DNA of 34,631 nucleotides from Flavobacteriales bacterium (GTDB taxonomy: Bacteria; Bacteroidota; Bacteroidia; Flavobacteriales_E; Vicingaceae), in assembly GCA_016763995.1 (NCBI GenBank), contig JAESST010000020.1, forward strand, positions 1 through 34,631, in the 5' to 3' direction. The notes beneath the pieces were generated by a model that had not been told where the DNA came from, made no database searches, and saw only the letters and a program-made list of their open reading frames with translations. Below are positions 1 through 8,167 of this stretch, one piece after another. The stretch's first letter is position 1. Every line of letters starts with the position of its first letter. The position numbers and the translations under genes are program-made.

Positions 1-376
1 CTGAGGTAAGTGTAATAGCGTTTGAAGCATTAGACAAGGCGTTCAGAATTGCATTTACGCCATCTGCCACGCTAAGTATAACAACCTTATATGTTGTATT
101 TTCAGTGATTAGGTCTCCATTTACATCAAGGTTATTTTCATCTCCTGTTACAGAATATTGTGAGTTTCCGCTAGGAATAATCAAAGTGTAATTCTCATTT
201 AGTTCTGCGTGAGAAAGCAAAAAAGTTTGCCCTGCTAAAAGAGTGAAAATCCGATACTCAGAAATGGTGGATTCATCTTGAGCAGCAAAAAATTGAATCC
301 CTAAGTCGCTTCCATCTCTATTGTCAGATATATCAGCAAGTCCAATCTCCTTCCATCCTATAATGATTTCTGACAT
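1..376 (-). CDS. Partial ORF (runs off left edge): extracellular beta-sandwich/adhesin-like domain protein, no signal peptide visible
   Basis: Reverse-complement translation from ATG 376..374 gives MSEIIIGWKEIGLADISDNRDGSDLGIQFFAAQDESTISEYRIFTLLAGQTFLLSHAELNENYTLIIPSGNSQYSVTGDENNLDVNGDLITENTTYKVVILSVADGVNAILNALSNASNAITLTS, open to position 1. Not in ORF track because no stop lies in the window. Overlaps the 3' end of the RHS ORF by 44 nt in another frame; in-frame TGA upstream at 397..395. Confidence 0.65.
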   Translation of the reverse strand, partial: MSEIIIGWKEIGLADISDNRDGSDLGIQFFAAQDESTISEYRIFTLLAGQTFLLSHAELNENYTLIIPSGNSQYSVTGDENNLDVNGDLITENTTYKVVILSVADGVNAILNALSNASNAITLTS

Positions 377-3300
377 AAGAGGGAGGGGAACTTCTCAATA
401 TAACTTTTGTAGATGATTCTTCTGAGTTAGTTTTTTTTTGTTTAGGCACATACTTCTTTTGAATCAATTTAGTTGTCTTAAGAGCTTTTTCTGTAACCTT
501 AGCCCATGGACTATCCATCAATGATTTAAATTTTGACTTATAGGTTATATTTTTTGTACCTATTGAAACTTTTCGCCATAGGCGATAATGATAAGTACCA
601 TCCAATTTAAATGCTTTCCCTCCTCCAGAAGAGTATATTAAAGTATATTTTTTGCCAATCCAAGGTTTTGTTCTATACATTGTTTTACTCATTGATGGCG
701 TCATAAATGTCCCCAAACCAACTGGATAAGTATCAATATCGGAGTAATCCCCACCTATAAATGCTTTCTCTCTGTCCAATGGATTGGAGTTCCCATTGGG
801 GTTTCGCCAATCTTTTCCGCCTTTGAATTTATATGTTGAACTACCAACCCACCAGTCATCTCCAAAAGCTGTCCCTCCTTGCACCCACTTATCTGCCGCT
901 TCTCCAAATTTAACAACTTCTGAAAACCCTACTTTTGACAAGGACCATGCTGATTTCCAGGGATTCATTAATAATGATTTGACATTTACAGGAGACTCTT
1001 CTAACCCTTCTAATTCAACATGAGAAATCAACTTATTCCCAGAAAACTGATAGGGAGTATAATGTGGATATTCAGGCGCCAATGGATCAACCGCAAAAAA
1101 CCTTCCCAATCGGGGATCATGCATCCGGTATTTGTAGTTAACCGAATTTCCATCCCCTTTAATCTCATCATCTCTTTCTTGACCTTGGAACCCATAACGA
1201 TACTTATTCGCTCTTCCATAACGCTCTGGCATTTGCATACCAAAGGGATAATAATCAGCATAGCTTTGCACGTCGGTCAAAAAGTAATCTACATCTCCAT
1301 TGCCATCATCTATCGCAATTTTACGGTCGCTAATTACTTCTTGTACGTTGCTTCTATGGTCAGATAATTCAAATAACTTTGAACCCAAAATTCTGTCTTT
1401 GTATTTCGTTACTGGTTCAGAAATTTTTGCCCCTCGAGTATCTAGACCCAATCGTTTAGAGCCAAGCATAAAACGCTCTTTTACGGCTAAGTTATTTTCC
1501 GTTTCCGTTTTTTCATAAATGGCCAAAGTATTGTCTTGTGCATCCATTCCATACCAAGTGTAATTCCACAGGTCAAATGAATTCAAGTTGCCAGATGCAT
1601 CTTTGGTCATTTCTACCTTTAAGGTTCGTACTCCCTTGGCATCGTACTCAAAATAAGAATCTGCTTTTATTGACCCTACTGGACGATAAATGCGTTTTAC
1701 TTTACCGTCTGCATACCACTGAATATAAGCAATGTCTTCCGCCTTATCCGATTTTAAAGAACCATCGGCATGGTAAGTATAGTTTCCACTGGCTTGGGGT
1801 CCCATAATGTCACCATAATTCACTATTCCTGCAGCAGCGTCTTGCACATCTTGCAATCTATTCTCTCCTGGCAAATAAGCGTACGTAAACAAATCCATTA
1901 CATTGTCGTTGTTGTTAGCTACATCGGAATAAGCTCTTCTTTCTAGTTGTAAAATATTCCCATTCGGGTCGTGTTCTACACGTACCTCATAGTTGCCTAA
2001 ACTGTTCAATTGGCTAGAGGTACTTACATTTTCTCGAGCTGCATTGGCCATACTGTTTAAAGCTGTAATGTCGGTCGCTGTATATTCATGATTTTCTTTA
2101 AAACGCTGTAGCTGATCATATCGATAGGCAGAGGCGTGTACTGCCAAAGGGTCAGCATTTAAATCAGACAATGCCGTACTCATGTATTGAATGTTTCCAT
2201 TGTACAGGGGTTTGAGGTCTGCTTCAAAAGGGCTTCCCACAATATTCATGTCCCATTCTTTTCCTGAAGTTGACGCGGATATTCTTTGATAGTCGTTTTC
2301 AAAATAGCTGAGGGTAAAGGCGAAAGCATCTCTTGCAATGTTATCATGCTGGTCTGGGTCATTCGCCTCATATGGAAATAATGTCTGCGTACCATCTTTT
2401 CCCATGTCTTTATTCGGATCTAACACTGCAGAGTTCATTCCTTTTATCCAGCCCTGTAAAGTATAGACATAATCTAATCCTTGCACTTGCATTTCTCCCA
2501 ATTCTGTTCTCACCATTTGTCCATCCAATCGGTATTCGTAAGAGGCATCTCTGTCCCAAATCACTCCATCTTTAGAGGTGTACACTTCTGTTAATCGATT
2601 ATCGGCATCATAGGCATAACGATGACTCATCTGGTCTATTTCTCCTTGTTGAAAATCAATTTGATGGGTTAAGCCGTTCAACAAATCATAGCTGTAATCT
2701 GTTCGTATGTACTCTCGGTTATCCGCTACTAAATCTTGGTTTTGACTTAAATAGCTTTGAACACTTCCATGTACATCATAACTGTGGTGGTTCACATAAT
2801 CAGGCGTCCCAATGTCGATTACTCCCAAATAAGGAACAAACCACCCTTCGTATTTTTCGGTAGCCGTAATCCTATTTCGGCTATCTCCATAAGCTTTTAA
2901 TCCAAATTCAGCTTCGGCAGCTGCACTTTGAGGAACTGAGTAGATTATTTTATTGACTTGATGTTTGGCAACGCCACTGGTATTTTGTGGCAAAGGATCA
3001 ATCCAAGCAGTTAAGGCGACATCGGATTTCGACACCGTTTTCGACATTAGCGTGTTTTGCATGATCTCTCCAGATTCAGCAATTCTTCCTAACTCATCAT
3101 ATTTTGTATAGTTATAGGTAGGTATGCTTGCTCCAAGGCCAAATGGATCATTGTTAATTAGCTTCGTATTAAAATCAGCTTGCCGTGCATTTTGGCTCAC
3201 CACGGGTCTACCCAAATGATCGTACCAAATTTTGCTCTCTCCACCATCAGGTGTACTAGATAAAATAGGCTGGTTCATGCTGTTGAATTGGTAAGTGGAA

Positions 3301-6300
3301 ACATAAGTATGAGCCGGATAAATTTCCGTTCCGTTGGCTACAATATCATCTACTTCAATGTCACCTAAAGGGTTTACTCCATTGGGCGGTACTGTTTTTA
3401 CCAAATTCCCTACTCTATCAAAATAGAATAAGGTGTAGTGATATCGGTTCGCCTTATAATCGTAACTGTACTCTTCGTTTATGTTGAGGCAAGCTTCGAT
3501 ATAATTTGTTTCGAATACTTCTTGCTGTTCTGTTAAGTATTGGCTGTATGCTTGCTCTGCATTTAGTGTTGCATTCGCAATTAATACATCAATACAATTG
3601 TTCTGTTCCGTATTGTCAAAATCATAATTCTCACATAAAATGGGATCATTTGGTATGCCAGGGTTGCTGTTCAAGCTCTCAAAACAAGGAACGGTAACAT
3701 AATAGCTAATGATTACTTCTTCTCCTTGATCATCTATAGCAACCGCATCTATGGCAAATTGATTGAAAGTTAAGGCTCCAATGGAATATGGCGCACCAAA
3801 CGATATGGTTGACTCCATAGCTTCTAGTGCAGTAATAAACGAAGCTTGATCTACTAACTCAAGTACAACAGTCCCGTTAGGGCAAAACCTGCACCTAGGG
3901 TGGTTAATATTGAAAGTTACTGTGTTTCCTGCAACAACTGGTATATAGTTATACGCTATTGTTGGGTTTACCGCGCAATCTACATTCAAAATTGTAAAAC
4001 TTGCATTAAAGTAAGACGGAAGAGTATTGCCCACGTGAGATTGATTGTTGAGCAGCCCCCCTGCGGTTAAGCCATTTAATACTTCCACCAAATCGTTGGT
4101 TTCATCGGTAAAACCTGAAGTAATAATTCCATTTTGAAAATCTTCACAAGTTTGCATGAAAGCCTCTAAACTGGCATAGTTAAAGTTGGTGCTTTCCGTT
4201 TCATTGATATAATTGGTAAAAATATCAGGATACTGGGTCACATCATTAATATAATAAGGCTCACCGCTTAAATTATTCATGGCATCCCAAATTACTTCAC
4301 AAGCAATACAGTCTTCTCCTGCACATTTGTAATCGTTAATGGTTTCAATTTGACTAAGGGCTGTTAACTGACTCAATGTCCATACAACTGAACCGATGTA
4401 TCCTGCAGGAATTCCAGCTACATTGGCACATGCTGCTCGATCGTTGCAAAAATTAGCTGGCACATATCCAAATTCTGCCTCAAAGTCATCTTCATTGCTA
4501 ACACTTAATAAATCATTACAACCACATTCGTTCAACTCGTGAATTAAAGATAAGTCGTCTACTGGACCAGGAAAATTGATTAATAGGTAGGTACAGCTTG
4601 GTGTTTCAGAACCTGGCAGCAGGTAATTTGCAATAACGGTTTGAAAAGAAGCAGCATAAGCAGGAACTGGAGACATCGCATTATTGTATTGAGAAGCTAC
4701 TGGCCATTCAGGAGAACATCCTCCTTTACATACTGTTTCTAGATCAGCCCGTAGATTGTCATAGATATTATTTCCCGGAGCCCAATCAGCCGGAAGTACG
4801 CCCATAAGTGGAGCACAGCCTTCTAATGCTGACATCCAACTTAAAGAAAGTCCTTTACATTGTGTTTCACAAAAATCAGTTGAAGGTCCTGTTCCAGGGT
4901 TTACTATATTAGGGTTTGCCACTACTTCTAGAAAAGCATTCGGCATCATTTGATCAAATAATGGGAAACGTTTGATTTTGTTTTCGTAATTATGAGGAGA
5001 AGCACAAACATTTCCATTTACATAATCAATACATCGAATCACACTAGTTCCATTTTGAATGGACCATCCTTCCATGATCACTTGCAGCAAAATGTTTCTC
5101 CTTCCTAAATAAATATTCTTGAAATTTATCCAGTGCTTGTCGTTGTCACAGGTACTTTGTCCAAATGGCTCTCCATCTGCCATTAACGAAGCTTGCTCAT
5201 ATAAAGATGTACCTGAACAGCTTGACAACAATTCTATTGATTGTTCGAAATAGCTCCAACCGGCAGAAGGCGCATAATACAAATAGGAAGGAGTCGCTAA
5301 GTCATTTTGAATGGAATTCAAAAGAGTAATCAATGGATCTTGCAATGTTCCTACGGGTGGTTGCGAAAAACAAGTGTAAGTAGCCGAGCCCATAGGGTTT
5401 AAATAATCATTGGCTATGGCATCTGCCATCGTAGTTGTGGTATTAAAATTAGCGGCATAATCAAACACCGCTGGAAACGTATTGCAAAAAGTATAGGTAA
5501 CATATTCTGGATGTGCAACCATTAATGCTTCTGCCCATTCTTGATTCCAACTATTTAAAAAATCACTTAAGGTAATACTTGGATCTAAAGGAGAGACCAT
5601 ATTCCCTAAGCTATTTTGAATCAAAGATGGTTGACCATTGCTTGTATAATTTAAGCTAGTACTTTGCCAGTGAATCCCCAATGAATTATTTACATTAAAA
5701 ACACTTAAAGCTTCAGCAGGATCTAATGACCCATATTGCCCTCCAGGACTTACATCTCCCATTAAAATAGGTTTCATTTGCTCACATACAGGAGTATTTT
5801 CACAAGCAATGATGTAATCTTCTTTCAGGTCCAAGTAAACTTGTTCATTTGTTTCTCCTGTTGTAGCAGAATAAACAGTCCATGTTCCATATTGGTCTAA
5901 AAAATTCTGATAACAGGCTGTCAACTCTTCGCAAAGACCGTAATCAATGGCATTCATTTCTGTCTCTAAAAACTCTGAATAAGGGGTTAAGCAAGTTGAG
6001 CTTTCAATATATTGCTCCCAGTAATAATCCATTGGAGCGGTAGCTACTTGTAATGTTTTCGTGACATAATAGCTTCCAAATTTTGGGAATTTAATCTTAA
6101 ACGTATCTGCCTCTGGATTAGCATCCGAAAAACTAATAAGTGGTTCACAAGTTGTATTGAAATCTGCCTCATTAATTGTTCCTACAGTTTCTGTCCAAGA
6201 ATAAGGTGAAGTATATGAAACCCCATATTCATCTACCGGACTGCAAGTCGCACTGAAAGCGCCTTCTTCTGGAGTAATGGTATAGGTAATTTCATACACA

Positions 6301-6392
6301 CAATCAAAACAAATATCTGGAGGCAAACAGTCTGTGTAACTTTGTTGTTCAAAATCATAACTAAAGGCGTACAGGGTGTTCGGATCTGTCAC
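333..6392 (-). CDS. RHS repeat-associated core domain protein, C-terminal part (2019 aa) with variable C-terminal tip; probably continuous with the 585-aa ORF upstream
   Basis: YD/RHS repeats (YRYDQLQRF, YEYRLDGQMVRTE, VEHDPNGNI) and RHS core terminus YGFQGQERDDEIKGDGNSVNYKYRMHDPRLGRFFAVDPLAPEYPHYTPYQFSGNKLISHVELEGLE. About 223 aa of unrecognised sequence follows the core. Confidence 0.9.
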   Translation of the reverse strand: MTDPNTLYAFSYDFEQQSYTDCLPPDICFDCVYEITYTITPEEGAFSATCSPVDEYGVSYTSPYSWTETVGTINEADFNTTCEPLISFSDANPEADTFKIKFPKFGSYYVTKTLQVATAPMDYYWEQYIESSTCLTPYSEFLETEMNAIDYGLCEELTACYQNFLDQYGTWTVYSATTGETNEQVYLDLKEDYIIACENTPVCEQMKPILMGDVSPGGQYGSLDPAEALSVFNVNNSLGIHWQSTSLNYTSNGQPSLIQNSLGNMVSPLDPSITLSDFLNSWNQEWAEALMVAHPEYVTYTFCNTFPAVFDYAANFNTTTTMADAIANDYLNPMGSATYTCFSQPPVGTLQDPLITLLNSIQNDLATPSYLYYAPSAGWSYFEQSIELLSSCSGTSLYEQASLMADGEPFGQSTCDNDKHWINFKNIYLGRRNILLQVIMEGWSIQNGTSVIRCIDYVNGNVCASPHNYENKIKRFPLFDQMMPNAFLEVVANPNIVNPGTGPSTDFCETQCKGLSLSWMSALEGCAPLMGVLPADWAPGNNIYDNLRADLETVCKGGCSPEWPVASQYNNAMSPVPAYAASFQTVIANYLLPGSETPSCTYLLINFPGPVDDLSLIHELNECGCNDLLSVSNEDDFEAEFGYVPANFCNDRAACANVAGIPAGYIGSVVWTLSQLTALSQIETINDYKCAGEDCIACEVIWDAMNNLSGEPYYINDVTQYPDIFTNYINETESTNFNYASLEAFMQTCEDFQNGIITSGFTDETNDLVEVLNGLTAGGLLNNQSHVGNTLPSYFNASFTILNVDCAVNPTIAYNYIPVVAGNTVTFNINHPRCRFCPNGTVVLELVDQASFITALEAMESTISFGAPYSIGALTFNQFAIDAVAIDDQGEEVIISYYVTVPCFESLNSNPGIPNDPILCENYDFDNTEQNNCIDVLIANATLNAEQAYSQYLTEQQEVFETNYIEACLNINEEYSYDYKANRYHYTLFYFDRVGNLVKTVPPNGVNPLGDIEVDDIVANGTEIYPAHTYVSTYQFNSMNQPILSSTPDGGESKIWYDHLGRPVVSQNARQADFNTKLINNDPFGLGASIPTYNYTKYDELGRIAESGEIMQNTLMSKTVSKSDVALTAWIDPLPQNTSGVAKHQVNKIIYSVPQSAAAEAEFGLKAYGDSRNRITATEKYEGWFVPYLGVIDIGTPDYVNHHSYDVHGSVQSYLSQNQDLVADNREYIRTDYSYDLLNGLTHQIDFQQGEIDQMSHRYAYDADNRLTEVYTSKDGVIWDRDASYEYRLDGQMVRTELGEMQVQGLDYVYTLQGWIKGMNSAVLDPNKDMGKDGTQTLFPYEANDPDQHDNIARDAFAFTLSYFENDYQRISASTSGKEWDMNIVGSPFEADLKPLYNGNIQYMSTALSDLNADPLAVHASAYRYDQLQRFKENHEYTATDITALNSMANAARENVSTSSQLNSLGNYEVRVEHDPNGNILQLERRAYSDVANNNDNVMDLFTYAYLPGENRLQDVQDAAAGIVNYGDIMGPQASGNYTYHADGSLKSDKAEDIAYIQWYADGKVKRIYRPVGSIKADSYFEYDAKGVRTLKVEMTKDASGNLNSFDLWNYTWYGMDAQDNTLAIYEKTETENNLAVKERFMLGSKRLGLDTRGAKISEPVTKYKDRILGSKLFELSDHRSNVQEVISDRKIAIDDGNGDVDYFLTDVQSYADYYPFGMQMPERYGRANKYRYGFQGQERDDEIKGDGNSVNYKYRMHDPRLGRFFAVDPLAPEYPHYTPYQFSGNKLISHVELEGLEESPVNVKSLLMNPWKSAWSLSKVGFSEVVKFGEAADKWVQGGTAFGDDWWVGSSTYKFKGGKDWRNPNGNSNPLDREKAFIGGDYSDIDTYPVGLGTFMTPSMSKTMYRTKPWIGKKYTLIYSSGGGKAFKLDGTYHYRLWRKVSIGTKNITYKSKFKSLMDSPWAKVTEKALKTTKLIQKKYVPKQKKTNSEESSTKVILRSSPPSYVRNHYRMEGDWTC

Positions 6393-6404
6393 TGCAATTA
6401 ATTC

Positions 6405-8144
6405 TTATACAGACAATACTCCATTATCTAACAAATTAGAACTTTGATCATTAAAAAGCTCTGTGTGAAGTGAGCTAGGTCCATTGTTCCCTTCTATAGC
6501 TTCTAAGCCGTCAGGAGCTTCTCCTTCTAAATAAGTTGCTACCGTTCTACCATAACTATCGCTTATTGCAATGCTTACTTGGCCGTTTGCATCTCTTGTA
6601 ATTAAACGGGTATAATTCCTAACAGGTGCAGCATCTGATCCAAAAAGATAGTAGGTTTCATTTGCTTTCACTCCCTCATACATTGTTTCAGTATAATGCT
6701 GTCCTTCTACTAACTGATGGGTTGCTCCAACTCCACCAACTCTTTTTGCTCTACTTGTTGGATCATTGGCATAATGTGTTTGTATAAAAGTATATCCATC
6801 GGCATCTGGCAAATAAGCTTCAGCGCCGTCTTTATCAGTATTCTGATCGCTGTAATAATTTGCTGCTCCTTTAGAGGAAACTTCATCCATAGGAGATGCG
6901 GAAATAACACCACAGTCTCCATACATCAAATCATCCTTATGAAAATCGTCTTTATCGTAAACATAGCCGTTAAGGTCATTGTTAATTCCATCGATATACT
7001 TAAAATTTGTTTGTTTTACAGGGCTACCCATAGTTTGTATGGCAGGCCTTCCATAATAATCGTAAATGGTAGAAGCTCCAACGACTTCTTCCTGACTGTT
7101 CATTTTTGAAATGCTTTGCCGAGATTTTGCAGTACCGTCTAAATATTGAACAGCTACTCCCTTCGTTCCATTTTCTACAAAACCCATTTGGGCAGTATAG
7201 TTCATGTTATTCCCTTCTAAGGCAGTCGTACTTGCTATACAAGCCGAAGGACAATCCATTATCACTCCACTAATTGGCGCAGTAGACCATGTCCCCTCAA
7301 TAGGAACATCCAAATTACTTCCTCCTATTCCAATGGCTCTATAACGTACCACAAAAAACCCATTTCCGTACACTAAAGGAATTTTATAATTGTTTTGTGA
7401 TAAACGCACTCTACTTGCGTTTTCTTTAAAATTGTAACGTACCTGAGTTGGGTTATATAAATCAGGAAGCCCTCCTGTTATTGTTCCTACATAATTATGA
7501 ACCCAAACCCATTCCAACTCATATTCTTCAGCTCCGCTTATCGCCCCCCAACTGACTTCGAAATCATCTCCTGCTGTACTTAAACTTATATCTGAACCGG
7601 TGGTTCCAGGAACTAAAAACCGATCAAATGCATTGTAATATTCCGTTTCAATAGAAGCCTTTAAAAACAAGTTTTCTCGATCTATTATTATTGGTACATA
7701 TACCCCACTACCATTCCTTTTCACCAACTGAACATTAGAAATAGTAACTTTTAATCCATCTTCGAAAGCATATACTGCTCGATCTTTATACGGTGAACTA
7801 GGATCATAATTAAGCTCCAATTCTATTATTGTAGATTGTGTTGTTAGTGTGTTATTTGGTTGTAACTCCTCCCAACTTACATCAAACCTTATGCGATAGG
7901 AATATGCTAAATCTATTTGTAAATAACTCTCATCTATCCCAAAAATAAGTTCATTCTTGACCCTTTTTATTTTAAAATTATTGGTCCAAGAAGGAATTGT
8001 AGAAGCTGCATTATATTGAGCACTTTCAACGGTTAAATTTTGAACTAAATTATATTCTGTATTTATAGTATTGACTTTGTCTTTTGCTCCATACACCAAT
8101 GTACTAAAGCTTAATAAAACAAGTATTAATTTTAATTTTCTCAT
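6405..8144 (-). CDS. DUF6443-type N-terminal part of the RHS protein (signal peptide + FN3-like + DUF6443-like)
   Basis: ORF track 6405..8162; more plausible start is internal ATG at 8144 (MRKLKLILVLLSFSTLVYG signal peptide, upstream AAAGAG). Contains IYDYYGRPAIQTMGSPV and DSYGRTVATYLEGEAPDGLEAIEG typical of the N-terminal region of Bacteroidota RHS proteins. Ends at TAA 6407..6405, in the same frame as the 2019-aa ORF. Confidence 0.8.
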   Translation of the reverse strand: MRKLKLILVLLSFSTLVYGAKDKVNTINTEYNLVQNLTVESAQYNAASTIPSWTNNFKIKRVKNELIFGIDESYLQIDLAYSYRIRFDVSWEELQPNNTLTTQSTIIELELNYDPSSPYKDRAVYAFEDGLKVTISNVQLVKRNGSGVYVPIIIDRENLFLKASIETEYYNAFDRFLVPGTTGSDISLSTAGDDFEVSWGAISGAEEYELEWVWVHNYVGTITGGLPDLYNPTQVRYNFKENASRVRLSQNNYKIPLVYGNGFFVVRYRAIGIGGSNLDVPIEGTWSTAPISGVIMDCPSACIASTTALEGNNMNYTAQMGFVENGTKGVAVQYLDGTAKSRQSISKMNSQEEVVGASTIYDYYGRPAIQTMGSPVKQTNFKYIDGINNDLNGYVYDKDDFHKDDLMYGDCGVISASPMDEVSSKGAANYYSDQNTDKDGAEAYLPDADGYTFIQTHYANDPTSRAKRVGGVGATHQLVEGQHYTETMYEGVKANETYYLFGSDAAPVRNYTRLITRDANGQVSIAISDSYGRTVATYLEGEAPDGLEAIEGNNGPSSLHTELFNDQSSNLLDNGVLSV

Positions 8145-8167
8145 CTCTTTATAGTTTAGCAATTAAC

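Noticed and set aside
431-439. A9 run (minus strand) near the RHS 3' end as a slippery site fusing RHS to the edge ORF
   Set aside because: The frame reached by a +1 shift there meets TGA at 397-395 before the downstream ORF, so slippage at this run cannot produce the fusion.
784-3697. Plus-strand ORFs of 60-115 aa opposite the RHS gene (784, 1020, 1300, 1538, 2333, 3506) and minus-strand 1028..1261
   Set aside because: Antisense or out-of-frame shadows of a long, clearly coding RHS ORF; no recognisable domain or start context.
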